Source: JANYCO01 sp035535995
Lineage (GTDB): Bacteria > Bacteroidota > Bacteroidia > Cytophagales > Cytophagaceae
DNA length: 64,000 bases
Assembly: GCA_035535995.1 (NCBI GenBank)
Contig: DATLOZ010000002.1
Span: 1-64,000, forward strand
Direction: 5' to 3'
Below, in pieces: positions 31,915 through 40,294 of the stretch. Every line of letters starts with the position of its first letter. The first letter of the stretch is position 1. A program made the position numbers and the translations under genes. The notes under the pieces are model-generated. The model made no database searches and was not told where the DNA came from. It saw nothing but the letters and a program-made list of their open reading frames with translations.

Positions 31915-33030
31915 TTGAAAGATATCATCATCATAGGAGGCGGCCTTTCAGGATTGGTCAATGCAGTACAGCTTTCGGCTGCCGGACTGGATGTATTGCT
32001 CATCGAAAAAAACGAATACCCTTTTCACCGGGTTTGTGGCGAATATGTTTCTAATGAAGTAAAACCTTTCCTTCATTCTATTGGGCTTGATGTAGATAGC
32101 TTCCGGCCCGCACAGATCGATCATCTTAGCGTTACCTCACCTTCCGGCACAAGGTTAGACGCGCCGCTCAAAATGGGTGCTTTCGGGATCAGCCGTTATC
32201 TTTTTGATCATAGTCTTTACCAACTTGCAAGCGCCAAAGGTTGCCAGGCGCGGCTCAATACACAAGCGCTCGATATCCGTTTTGACAATGATCATTTCAC
32301 AGTGAAACTTTCTGACGGTACAGAAGAAAAAGCGAACATCGTACTTGGTACTTTCGGAAAGCGCTCCAATCTTGACCGGCAGCTGCAACGTACTTTTTTT
32401 TACAAACGTTCTCCTTATATCGGCGTGAAATATCATATCCGAACAGAATTTCCTAAAGACCGGATTGCGCTGCATAATTTCAAAGATGGTTATGCCGGTG
32501 TGTCTGCCATTGAAGGTGATCGTTATTGTTTTTGTTATCTTACCACCAGAGAAAATTTAAAAACGCATGGTTCCATTTCAGAAATGGAAAAAAAAATTCT
32601 CTGCAAAAATCCTCACTTGCGCGAATTGTTTCAGCATTCAGAATTTCTTTTTGAAAAGCCTGAAGTGATCAACGAAATTTCGTTCGAGAAAAAAAACACT
32701 ATCGAAAATCATATTCTCTTCTCCGGCGATACTGCCGGCATGATTGCGCCGCTCTGTGGCAATGGCATGTCGATGGCCATTCACGGGGCAAAGATCCTTT
32801 CGGAAACGATCTTAAAATATTATAACCCTTCTTTTTTCGACCGCGCCAAAGCTGAACAAGAATATGCACAGCAATGGAACAAGCAATTTGCGCGCAGGCT
32901 TTGGGTAGGAAAAAAAATTCAAGATACCTTCGGCCAGGAATGGATGACCGAAGCCGTAGTAAGAACGCTCAAAACACTGCCGCCGCTTACACGCTGGCTG
33001 ATAAGGCAGACGCATGGACAAGTGATCTGA
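31915..33030 (+). CDS. FAD-dependent oxidoreductase, geranylgeranyl-reductase-like
   Basis: 371-aa flavoprotein. The Rossmann motif IIIGGGLSGLVNAVQLSAAGLDVLLIEK is at the N-terminus, GEYVSNEVKPFL follows, and the second FAD motif is FSGDTAGMIAPLCGNGMSMAIHGAKI (about residues 270-295), as in geranylgeranyl reductases and related monooxygenases. The start is TTG at 31915, immediately downstream of a repeat arm. In type III PKS phenolic-lipid pathways a flavoprotein oxidises the methylated ring; here it lies 5 kb from the PKS. Saturation of a prenyl chain made by the UbiA enzyme is an equal possibility. Confidence 0.85.
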   Translation: MKDIIIIGGGLSGLVNAVQLSAAGLDVLLIEKNEYPFHRVCGEYVSNEVKPFLHSIGLDVDSFRPAQIDHLSVTSPSGTRLDAPLKMGAFGISRYLFDHSLYQLASAKGCQARLNTQALDIRFDNDHFTVKLSDGTEEKANIVLGTFGKRSNLDRQLQRTFFYKRSPYIGVKYHIRTEFPKDRIALHNFKDGYAGVSAIEGDRYCFCYLTTRENLKTHGSISEMEKKILCKNPHLRELFQHSEFLFEKPEVINEISFEKKNTIENHILFSGDTAGMIAPLCGNGMSMAIHGAKILSETILKYYNPSFFDRAKAEQEYAQQWNKQFARRLWVGKKIQDTFGQEWMTEAVVRTLKTLPPLTRWLIRQTHGQVI

Positions 33031-33037
33031 GTTGTTT

Positions 33038-33096
33038 GTCTGAACCTTGATTCACAGAGTTAAAAGATTTACCTGATTTTTATTAAAAGGATTTAT
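33038..33096. repeat. CTGATTCACAGGATTAA-type repeat
   Basis: TCTGAACCTTGATTCACAGA, then TTAAAAGATTTACCTGATTT and a further AAAAGGATTT unit, match the family seen at 30383 and 63451. It begins 8 bp after the FAD reductase stop codon. Confidence 0.6.
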
Positions 33097-33206
33097 CACG
33101 TTGTTAATAGTTTTTAAACCTTAACAATTTATAATATCTATCCACGATAGAACAAGGAGATAAAAAGTAGTTTCTATGGTTATTTTTTTTAAATTTATTT
33201 CTACGT

Positions 33207-33229
33207 TTCTTTCTGAATGTCAGAAAGAA
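33207..33229. promoter_or_regulatory. Hairpin in the leader of mgsA
   Basis: The perfect 10-bp stem TTCTTTCTGA/TCAGAAAGAA with a 3-nt loop lies 36 bp before the mgsA start. It could be a regulatory leader hairpin or a weak terminator; it has no long T-run. Confidence 0.45.
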
Positions 33230-33264
33230 TTCTGATAATTCTTTAATCCTATAAATTCCGTTCT

Positions 33265-33705
33265 ATGGAAGCAAAAAAAAGAATCGCTCTGATTGCGCAC
33301 GACAACAAAAAATTTGAGCTGGTAGAATGGGCGATCCATCATAAGGAAATTCTCAAAAACCACGAATTGCTTGCTACGGGTACTACGGGTAGCATGGTCG
33401 AAAAAGAATTAGGACAATCCGTAGAAAAATTCCAAAGCGGCCCTCTCGGCGGCGATCAGCAGATTGGCGCCCTGATTGTAGAAGGGAAAGTCGATATTCT
33501 AATCTTCTTCTGGGACCCCATGGAAGCCCTTCCGCATGACCCGGATATCAAGGCTTTGCTGCGGATAGGCGCTGTATGGAACATTGCCATCGCCTGCGAT
33601 CAGGCTACAGCCGATTTTATCATTTCTTCGCCGTTTTTAAATAATTCCTATGAGCGATTTATGCCTGATTATGATAATTATAAAAACAGGAAAATTGTGA
33701 AATAA
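33265..33705 (+). CDS. mgsA: Methylglyoxal synthase
   Basis: 146-aa enzyme converting dihydroxyacetone phosphate to methylglyoxal and inorganic phosphate, a bypass that relieves sugar-phosphate accumulation and regenerates phosphate. Family motifs are clear: LIAHDNKK (residues 9-16), LLATGTTGSMV, GPLGGDQQIGALI with the catalytic Asp, and FFWDPMEALPHDPDIKALLRI with the conserved His. The E. coli enzyme is strongly inhibited by phosphate, so high activity is expected when phosphate is scarce. No Pho-type promoter matching the local rule is present. ATG at 33265. Confidence 0.97.
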   Translation: MEAKKRIALIAHDNKKFELVEWAIHHKEILKNHELLATGTTGSMVEKELGQSVEKFQSGPLGGDQQIGALIVEGKVDILIFFWDPMEALPHDPDIKALLRIGAVWNIAIACDQATADFIISSPFLNNSYERFMPDYDNYKNRKIVK

Positions 33706-33897
33706 TTTGATGGATGGCGGCTTATCTGGTATGCATTAATCCAGCAAAAATTGCCTCCTAATGCCTACTATAAGCATAAAGAATCCAGGCCATTAACGAA
33801 AGTAACATTAGGAAAAAATTAATGTAAGAAACAGGTAAGCCGGCTATAACTTTATTCACCTTTATACGTAAAACTCCTTACCCTAAACGGATGATGT

Positions 33898-35604
33898 ATG
33901 AAGAAGTTGTTTTGGCTATTATCAATTATTATATATTTTTTTTCAATAACATATACAGGGGCAAAGGGATCTAAAGATCAAACAGGAGAAGAATACTATG
34001 CCCTCGGTATCGCTGCCATGGACAAAAGTGATTTTGCCGGCGCTTTGAAAAATTTCGAAAAAAGCCGTCTTATGTTTGAGAAGACGGGCAATAGTATTGG
34101 CTCTATCAATTCACTCCATAAGCTTGGCGAGGTTTACAATCTTTCCAGCAAATACCCTAAAGCCATCAAGGAGTTTGACGATGCGCTTAAAAAATCAATC
34201 CTTGTGAAAAATGAAAAACTGACTGAGCTTTCCTACAAATATTTGTATGAAACCTATCAGCTTTCGCGCAACGAGAAAAAGGCTACCGAATTTTTCGGCT
34301 ATTATAATTCTTTTAAAACAAAAAGAGAAAACAAAGAACTGGCCAAAGCTAACCAGGTGAGTGAGCTCCAGATCAACAAGCTGAAAGAACAAAAGCTGAT
34401 GAGTGAACTGGGCAAAAAAGAAGCTGAAAATCTTTTGGAAGTACAGACAAGTAAACTGCTTCAAACAGAAGATTCACTAGCTATACTGGATATTCTTAAC
34501 AAACAAACGAAAGCACAGATCCAGCTTTTACAAAAAGAAAAAGAGCTGAAAGATCTCAAAGTAAAAGAACAGGAATCAAGGCTGAAAATAAACCTGCTCG
34601 CGCTGCGCGAAAAGGAAGCGCAATTAAAAACAGAACGCGCTGTTCTTTTCGGATTGATCATCATCGTATTGATGGTACTGGTGCTGGCCTACGTGATGTA
34701 CCGCAATTACAAGCAAAAACAAGCTGCCAATGCCATGATCGAGGAACAGCTCGGCGTGATCCAATCGCAGCATACCAATATCACCAATAGCATCAACTAC
34801 GCACAACGTATTCAAAATGCAATGCTGCCTGGCGAACGAAGCCTGAAGTCGCTGGTAGACGATTCGTTTGTTCTCTTCAAACCGAAAGATGTAGTGAGCG
34901 GTGACTTCTATTGGTTCTATAACATTAAAACCGGCACTAATCTTAATGAATACGATCCGGAAGCGGATACCGGAGTAGAAAAATTACCAGATGCCAACGA
35001 AGCAAGAAAAGTAGTAGTAGCGGCTGTAGACTGCACTGGCCATGGCGTACCGGGTGCATTGATGTCGATGATCGGCTACAACCTGCTGAACACTATTGCG
35101 GCAAGAAATATTACTGAGTCAGACAAAATACTTTCGGAGCTCAACAAGAATGTGCGTTTTGCTTTGCAGCAATACAAAAACGACAACAAAGACGGCATGG
35201 ATATGTCGCTCGTGGTGATCGATAAAGACCGGAAGACACTCGAATTTGCAGGCGCGAAAAATCCATTGGTCTACATCCAGGACGGCGAGCTGTTCCACAT
35301 CAAAGGCGACTCTCACCCTATTGGTGGTTCGCAAGGTGAAGCAAAGCGAAACTATACCAAACACACGATCTCGATCGATAAACCAACTTTCTTCTATATG
35401 TTCTCCGATGGCTATGCTGACCAGTTTGGCGGCGAAGAAGGAAAAAAGTTCATGATCAAAAATTTCAAAGATCTGCTTCTAAAAATTCATACGCTTCCTT
35501 TCGAAGAACAAAAAATTATTCTCAACAAAACCATCGAAAGCTGGAAAGGTAATTTGGAAAAACAACTGGACGATATACTAGTGATGGGAATGAGAGTAGG
35601 ATAA
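33898..35604 (+). CDS. TPR-containing SpoIIE-type serine phosphatase
   Basis: 568-aa signalling protein. A signal peptide (WLLSIIIYFFSITYTGA) is followed by periplasmic TPR repeats (about residues 30-140), a long coiled coil (150-245), one membrane segment (VLFGLIIIVLMVLVLAYVMY) and a cytoplasmic SpoIIE/PP2C phosphatase domain (about residues 300-568; AAVDCTGHGVPGALMSMIGY, FSDGYADQFGG). Such proteins are common in Bacteroidota and probably act on anti-sigma-antagonist-type partners, though none is encoded nearby. The start is ATG at 33898. A strong terminator follows. Confidence 0.92.
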   Translation: MKKLFWLLSIIIYFFSITYTGAKGSKDQTGEEYYALGIAAMDKSDFAGALKNFEKSRLMFEKTGNSIGSINSLHKLGEVYNLSSKYPKAIKEFDDALKKSILVKNEKLTELSYKYLYETYQLSRNEKKATEFFGYYNSFKTKRENKELAKANQVSELQINKLKEQKLMSELGKKEAENLLEVQTSKLLQTEDSLAILDILNKQTKAQIQLLQKEKELKDLKVKEQESRLKINLLALREKEAQLKTERAVLFGLIIIVLMVLVLAYVMYRNYKQKQAANAMIEEQLGVIQSQHTNITNSINYAQRIQNAMLPGERSLKSLVDDSFVLFKPKDVVSGDFYWFYNIKTGTNLNEYDPEADTGVEKLPDANEARKVVVAAVDCTGHGVPGALMSMIGYNLLNTIAARNITESDKILSELNKNVRFALQQYKNDNKDGMDMSLVVIDKDRKTLEFAGAKNPLVYIQDGELFHIKGDSHPIGGSQGEAKRNYTKHTISIDKPTFFYMFSDGYADQFGGEEGKKFMIKNFKDLLLKIHTLPFEEQKIILNKTIESWKGNLEKQLDDILVMGMRVG

Positions 35605-35636
35605 GACAGTAGTCAGTGTAAGTATAGAATGCTCAA

Positions 35637-35680
35637 TAAAAAAATGAGCGGTGTTTTTAAAACGCCGCTCATTTTTTTAT
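35637..35680. terminator. Bidirectional terminator between convergent genes
   Basis: The stem AAAATGAGCGG...CCGCTCATTTT, extended by a central GTTTT/AAAAC, is flanked by A- and T-runs. It can serve both the SpoIIE gene and the convergent membrane-protein gene. Confidence 0.88.
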
Positions 35681-36319
35681 TTCTCCATTTTTCCTGTGTT
35701 GAAGAAGGATCATCACCGAAACGCTTATTGGGATAATGAAATAGAGTAAAGCAAGGAGTAAAATGATCAGCTCAGGGCTGATGACATGCTCTAAGAAATA
35801 AAATTCTGCCTTGAAAAAAGATTCCGGCGTATCGATAAAATTACTGAGCTTGTATGTTTTGTCCATCAGCAGCAATCCGAATGTCACCAGAATTCCGATG
35901 AAAAATAAAAGGAATCCCAATGTAAGCCAGATGAGCATGATCACGTTTAGCACCACCATGATCAGCAACAATACTGTAGTGACATAAATAATTGGCGCGA
36001 TAGGATTTAAATAGCGTAAGTAACGAAACTGACTTGCTTCTTCGGCGGTGTAGGTCTTAAGTACTTGAGCAGTTTTTCTGTAAAAGAAAAAGAATCCAAC
36101 CGAAGCGATGCACCAGGCGATTGTGATACCATTGACGAAAGACCCTTTAATGATGCTTATCAATAAAAGGATCCCGAGTATTAACCATAATACGGAAAAC
36201 ACTTTCAGAAATCCAGCAAAGCGAATATGAGGCGCTTGTTTTGCCTGAAACATAGACAAAACAAAATCGATCAGAAATATTTTGCGGAGGAATTTTATCA
36301 TGGGTTTATATTTTAACAT
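35669..36319 (-). CDS. Hypothetical membrane protein, 216 aa
   Basis: Four or five hydrophobic segments are visible (around FSVLWLILGILLLISII, ITIAWCIASVGFFFFY, IIYVTTVLLLIMVVLNVIML and the C-terminal IILLLALLYFIIPISVSVM). No family is recognised. The frame opens at ATG 36319; a second ATG at 36301 (IKFLRKIFLIDF) is equally plausible, because the first lies against a repeat arm. The gene end overlaps the terminator hairpin shared with the SpoIIE gene. Confidence 0.72.
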   Translation of the reverse strand: MLKYKPMIKFLRKIFLIDFVLSMFQAKQAPHIRFAGFLKVFSVLWLILGILLLISIIKGSFVNGITIAWCIASVGFFFFYRKTAQVLKTYTAEEASQFRYLRYLNPIAPIIYVTTVLLLIMVVLNVIMLIWLTLGFLLFFIGILVTFGLLLMDKTYKLSNFIDTPESFFKAEFYFLEHVISPELIILLLALLYFIIPISVSVMILLQHRKNGEIKK

Positions 36320-36386
36320 TGGATACCGGATGCCGGATGCCAGATAGAAAAATCATCTGGAATCCGGCATCCGGTATCTAGCATCT
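36320..36386. repeat. Heptamer inverted repeat, RGATRCC family
   Basis: Units ggatacc, ggatgcc, ggatgcc, agataga are followed after about 8 bp by a complementary arm (atctggaatccggcatccgg and on), giving a near-perfect hairpin between two minus-strand genes. Confidence 0.85.
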
Positions 36387-36390
36387 TTAA

Positions 36391-36687
36391 TTACTGTGCA
36401 TCATAAATCACCACTTTCTCAAACATCACTCTGAACTCATCCAGGAATGCTTTGTGTACAGGATGTACCTGGTATACGTCGTGTCCGACAAGATCATTGA
36501 AGATAATGAGCAATGAAAAGGTATAGGTTGTATCTACCACCGCGCGGCTAATGGGTGCTGGCGTACCTATGTGAATGGTTTGAATGGTTTCTACCTTGTG
36601 CAGAGATTCTAATCCTGCGCGGAAAGCTTTTTTTTGTTCTTCGGTAGTATCGGCTTTCAGCCAGAATAAAACGTGATGAGTAAGCAT
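36391..36687 (-). CDS. Dabb-domain (stress-responsive alpha-beta barrel) protein
   Basis: 98-aa dimeric ferredoxin-like protein. The start LTHHVLFWLKADTTEEQKKAFRAGLESL and the ending VYQVHPVHKAFLDEF match the Dabb domain. Members range from stress proteins to polyketide cyclases; with no adjacent pathway genes the role is open. ATG at 36687. A heptamer hairpin separates it from the next gene downstream. The gap upstream (36688-36915) holds only a weak RGATRCC arm at 36881-36897. Confidence 0.88.
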   Translation of the reverse strand: MLTHHVLFWLKADTTEEQKKAFRAGLESLHKVETIQTIHIGTPAPISRAVVDTTYTFSLLIIFNDLVGHDVYQVHPVHKAFLDEFRVMFEKVVIYDAQ

Positions 36688-36915
36688 TGAAATTCTAATT
36701 TATTTTTAATGTAATTGGTAAATATAACCTTGATTTTTGGGATTAGAGGATTTTTCAGGATGAAACTTTTACAAAATTCGGATTTCTAAGCAGTAACGCG
36801 CGTCTTACGATGACTGCCCTGGTTATACAAAGTCTGCTATGTTGTACGTTTTACAATTGATCGAATAATTAAATTTTGAATCTGGTATCTTGCATTTGTA
36901 TTTGATTTTTGTTGG

Positions 36916-37725
36916 ATGAATAAAAAACTGGTTGCTTTTCTTTCGGGCATTTTAATTTCTTTTTCGCTCCACGCGCAGATCAGTCCACCGGGCCTGGGCG
37001 AGAGCAATACAGCAGCCTGGTTTGCTTTTGGTATACGACAGCGGCTGGACTCTGCCAACCACAAGCAATTTGTGAGCTACGCAGGACTTGGACGGATCAG
37101 TGGGTTAGGATCGAAATACCTGTTGAACAAACAGTCGATCATCGTGATCAACGAAGAGTACTACAACCAGTTTCGCAAGCACCGGCAATATTCCCTGGCG
37201 CTCAGTTATCGCAACCAGCGTAAATACGAAGATCTCCCGCCATACGAAAGCAGCAACCCTGCTGCGAAGCAGGAGTTTCGTTTGTATGGAAGATATTCTT
37301 ATTTGTGGTCAAAATCGGATTGGAAACTTGTTGTCACTTTTCGCCAGGAGATAAGAAAATTTTTGGCCCCCGATTTTCAGAACTGGGATGAAACGCTGCA
37401 ATTGCGCTCCAGGCTCAGAACACAGCTGACTTTCACACTGGATCAAAATAAGGTCCATAAACTAATTCTGAGCGCTGAGGCATTAGGCTCTGTCAGCCAA
37501 TACGCTGTACCCAGCCATTGGAGCAGGTTTGGTTATCATGAAAGTCGCTTTTGTTTTTATTATTCCCTCGATCCTAAAAATTCTTCGCTGGTATATAGCA
37601 TCGGGTATATGAATAATTTACTCGGAACAAATACTCTGAAAGACGTACACTATCTGGCTTTTGATATCATCTGGGAAAACCCATTCTCCTTCTTAAAACC
37701 ACGCCCGCCAGAAGCACTGGAATAG
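36916..37725 (+). CDS. DUF2490 outer-membrane protein
   Basis: 269-aa predicted small outer-membrane barrel. The signal peptide ends SFSLHAQ. The repeated W/Y...R pattern on alternating strands (AWFAFGIRQRLDS, YSLALSYRNQRKY, EFRLYGRYSYLWSKSDWKLVVTFRQEIR) is that of DUF2490 proteins. ATG at 36916. It stands alone, with a terminator 70 bp downstream. Unlike the DUF2490 gene next to pstS, it has no Pho-type promoter. Function is unknown. Confidence 0.8.
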   Translation: MNKKLVAFLSGILISFSLHAQISPPGLGESNTAAWFAFGIRQRLDSANHKQFVSYAGLGRISGLGSKYLLNKQSIIVINEEYYNQFRKHRQYSLALSYRNQRKYEDLPPYESSNPAAKQEFRLYGRYSYLWSKSDWKLVVTFRQEIRKFLAPDFQNWDETLQLRSRLRTQLTFTLDQNKVHKLILSAEALGSVSQYAVPSHWSRFGYHESRFCFYYSLDPKNSSLVYSIGYMNNLLGTNTLKDVHYLAFDIIWENPFSFLKPRPPEALE

Positions 37726-37790
37726 AACCGGATATAGAGAGTTAAAGAATTTTGCGTCTTAGCAAAGAATACTTCTAAAGCCATTAAAAC

Positions 37791-37822
37791 AAAAAGTCTT
37801 CCCCGTGAAAGGAAGACTTTTT
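37791..37822 (+). terminator. Intrinsic terminator after the DUF2490 gene
   Basis: The 12-bp stem AAAAAGTCTTCC/GGAAGACTTTTT has an 8-nt loop and ends in T residues. Confidence 0.9.
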
Positions 37823-37922
37823 ATCATGAACCTAAAAATTAACGGTAGAGAGATCCGAACTTTTCTGTATAAGAGAGCATAAGAAAGTGTAACACAATAT
37901 TAGTTATACGGTTTATAAAAAG

Positions 37923-37944
37923 ATATACTGACTTTTCAGTATAT
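37923..37944 (+). promoter_or_regulatory. Operator-like inverted repeat upstream of the LuxR-type gene
   Basis: ATATACTGA and TCAGTATAT form a perfect 9-bp inverted repeat with a 4-bp centre, 36 bp before the ATG of the LuxR-type regulator. This is a candidate autoregulatory site or leader hairpin. Confidence 0.4.
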
Positions 37945-37979
37945 TTTAAACAATTCTTCTTGCTAAACAGATATAATAC

Positions 37980-38798
37980 ATGAACAAAGTTCCGAGAGAT
38001 CCTGAAAAGTTTTATGACCAATTTTTACAGACAGTAGAAAAATATATTCCGGAAAGTTATTTCGAAAAACATCTTTCCGGCTCCAAAAAATTCGACCTTT
38101 TTGAAAACCCGCAATTCCAGGAGCTTTTCAAACATTCGCCCGCTATTGTGGGGGTATTCAATAATGTACAAATGGGCTACGAGTTTATGAGCGATAATAT
38201 TGAAACAATTACTGGTCATCCACCCGATATGTTTAAAGGCCCACATGGCATGGCCAATGTGCTTTCTACTTTTCCGACCGACCATGCGATCGTTTACACT
38301 GAAAAAGTTTTTCCAAAACTATACGAATACTTTCAAACCTACGCCAACGAAGACCTGAAGAAATTTCGCTTCACTGCCAGCTTCCAGCTTATTCGCAAAG
38401 ACAAAAAGGTGATCTGGTGTATGCAACAACTCAACGTGATCGAAACCGATGATCAAGGACTACCGCTGCTGGTGCTTCTTTTTATGTCGGAAATCACGCA
38501 TATTAAAAAGGATGGAGACATTGATCTTGTGATTTCTCGAAAGGATGATCTGAATGTATATCAAAATATTTACGCGGCTTCTTATCCTACCAGGGAAGAA
38601 GAAATTCTTTTTACCAAAAGAGAACTGGAAATCCTTGCCCTGATGTCAAAAGGGAAATCGAGCAATATCATTTCGAAAGAATTATTCATCAGCGAAAACA
38701 CAGTAAACACACACCGTCAGAATATGCTGGAAAAATCCGGCAAGAAAAATACCGCCGAACTGCTGAGCTTTGCAGTAAGTAAAGGATTTGTGAAATGA
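37980..38798 (+). CDS. LuxR-type regulator with PAS-like N-terminal domain
   Basis: 272-aa transcription regulator. The N-terminal two thirds (about residues 35-170; SPAIVGVFNNVQMGYEFMSDNIETITGHPPDMF) look like a PAS sensor domain. The last 65 residues are a GerE/LuxR helix-turn-helix (TKRELEILALMSKGKSSNIISKELFISENTVNTHRQNML). No receiver domain or phospho-acceptor is present, so a small ligand probably controls it. ATG at 37980. An inverted repeat upstream may be its operator. Confidence 0.9.
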   Translation: MNKVPRDPEKFYDQFLQTVEKYIPESYFEKHLSGSKKFDLFENPQFQELFKHSPAIVGVFNNVQMGYEFMSDNIETITGHPPDMFKGPHGMANVLSTFPTDHAIVYTEKVFPKLYEYFQTYANEDLKKFRFTASFQLIRKDKKVIWCMQQLNVIETDDQGLPLLVLLFMSEITHIKKDGDIDLVISRKDDLNVYQNIYAASYPTREEEILFTKRELEILALMSKGKSSNIISKELFISENTVNTHRQNMLEKSGKKNTAELLSFAVSKGFVK

Positions 38799-38925
38799 TA
38801 ACTCATTGCGAGGAGTGTCCGCCAACCGGCGGATGCGATTTCTACGCAGCCCTGTCGTAGCAGGTAGTATAAATAAAACGAGTTCATACCAAGAACCAAC
38901 GGATTGCTTCTTCAAAGCGTTAAAC

Positions 38926-38958
38926 AGTGTTGCCACAACTTTGAGTCGTGGCAACACT
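38926..38958. repeat. Hairpin with CCACGACT core
   Basis: The 15-bp stem (38926-38940 with 38944-38958, one mismatch) has a 3-nt loop TTG. The core CCACGACT/AGTCGTGG recurs at 50993-51023. Upstream, 38800-38890 contains a GTCATTGC-type repeat remnant (ATTGCGAGGAGTGTCCGCC). Confidence 0.65.
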
Positions 38959-38975
38959 TCGATAAAACTACTTCG

Positions 38976-39617
38976 ATGAAATCTCTGATGAAAAAATTCT
39001 TTCTTTTCTTCTTTTTCGTGCTCAGCATCTCTCTGCATGCCCAGGAAAATCGCGCCTCTTTTGGGGTTCGTGGGGGATTTGGCTATTCTAATATTACAAA
39101 CCCTGGTTATTTTCATAGTCGTTATTCCTATAAGACAAACGCACAGGTTGGGATTTTTTCTGAAGTAAAACTAGCAGGTCGTTTTTTTCTCCAGGCCGAA
39201 TTACTAGTATCCAATCCGGGCACGCGGCTCTACCAGATCAATTCCGCGGGCTACAAGACGAGCGATTCTATTTTTAGTTTCAATTGCCTGCAGCTACCAA
39301 TAGAAGTAAAGGTGAAAACAAACGGAGACAAGATCAAAGGCTATTATATGACTGGCGTGGCGCCGTCTTATCTCATTAATGCGAACCTGAAATACAAAGT
39401 AGATTCCAATGCTACTTTTTACCAATATACCCCTTATGAAAACCGGCTTACTGCAAACCTGGTAAACACTGCCGGCATCGAAGTAGACATCGGCCGCCAG
39501 TTTACTCCTTTCATTGACTTCCGCTATATGCAGGGTCTCACGAACGTGCACAAAATAAGAGTAGCGAGGCTGCAGACGAATTTGCAGTTTTTGTTGTGCG
39601 TGGGGGTGCGATTTTAA
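38976..39617 (+). CDS. Outer-membrane beta-barrel protein, PorT-like
   Basis: 213-aa barrel of the porin_2/OmpA-beta-barrel type. The signal peptide (KKFFLFFFFVLSISLHAQ) is followed by ASFGVRGGFGYSNITNPG, the usual first strand, and the chain ends in LQTNLQFLLCVGVRF with a terminal Phe. I chose ATG 38976 because the upstream in-frame TTG would run the coding region through the hairpin at 38926. A second ATG four codons later is also possible. Function is unknown. Confidence 0.82.
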   Translation: MKSLMKKFFLFFFFVLSISLHAQENRASFGVRGGFGYSNITNPGYFHSRYSYKTNAQVGIFSEVKLAGRFFLQAELLVSNPGTRLYQINSAGYKTSDSIFSFNCLQLPIEVKVKTNGDKIKGYYMTGVAPSYLINANLKYKVDSNATFYQYTPYENRLTANLVNTAGIEVDIGRQFTPFIDFRYMQGLTNVHKIRVARLQTNLQFLLCVGVRF

Positions 39618-39673
39618 CCTCACGACTCTTGCTGTTGCTCTTGCTGGCCAGAAATATTTAACCCGCACACTAT

Positions 39674-40294
39674 CTAAAACAATGTCGTCTGTATCACCTC
39701 CACCTGTGCTGCCAGGGGGATGTAGTACTTTTTATTCGAGCTCAACTCCGTACAGATCGCGCGGGTACGCACTACGGTGTCTTTGCGGAAATATTTTTTA
39801 TTGAAGCGAAATGTTTCTGTAAGTTTTACATCCGAGAGGAATGCCAGCTTATGCTCATCGTGTTCGCCCAGTGCTTTCAGCAATTCCATATCCGAACAAG
39901 AGGTCGCTTTTGGATTGCTGATATAATCGTACAGCGGCGCGATCACGTTTGGAGGGAATACTTCTTCTTTCAGGATCGGATAAAGTACTTCCTTGAAACT
40001 TGCCTTCCATTCTTCTCCGTGCGGTTTTACGCGAAAGCCAAAGCGTAGCCCGGTGATCAGGTGCGCCACTTCGTGCAGGTAGGTGATCAGAAAAGCATAT
40101 GGATTAAGATCTCCATTGACAGTGATCGTGTGTTGGTTGAGCAGGCGGTTGTAGGTATAATCGCCCAGTTTGGAAGCTCTTTTTTTCTTAACGATAAATC
40201 GGAACTTATAGAGAAGCCACAGTTCGCTGCAATAACGGACGGTGGCTTCGGGTACATATCGGCTAATGGTATTCTGAAATACCGTATTACTCAT
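39674..40294 (-). CDS. SprT-like zinc metallopeptidase domain protein
   Basis: 206-aa cytoplasmic protein. The zinc-binding HEVAHLITG (HExxH) near residue 72 and the downstream KPHGEEWKASFKEVL, with the third His, match SprT/SprT-like domains. The N-terminal helix region (KFRFIVKKKRASKLGDY) also fits. In eukaryotes the related SPRTN removes DNA-protein crosslinks; bacterial function is unclear. The gene overlaps the 3' end of phoU by 8 bp and is therefore probably the last gene of the pst-phoU operon. ATG at 40294. Confidence 0.88.
   Translation of the reverse strand: MSNTVFQNTISRYVPEATVRYCSELWLLYKFRFIVKKKRASKLGDYTYNRLLNQHTITVNGDLNPYAFLITYLHEVAHLITGLRFGFRVKPHGEEWKASFKEVLYPILKEEVFPPNVIAPLYDYISNPKATSCSDMELLKALGEHDEHKLAFLSDVKLTETFRFNKKYFRKDTVVRTRAICTELSSNKKYYIPLAAQVEVIQTTLF

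Noticed and set aside
33800..33890. Possible Pho-box-like units (TTAACGAA, GTAACATT, GTAAGAAA, GTAAGCCG) upstream of the SpoIIE gene
   Set aside because: Only one pair keeps the 11-bp period, and no TAnnTTTG element follows at 7-8 bp. The region is simply rich in TAA.
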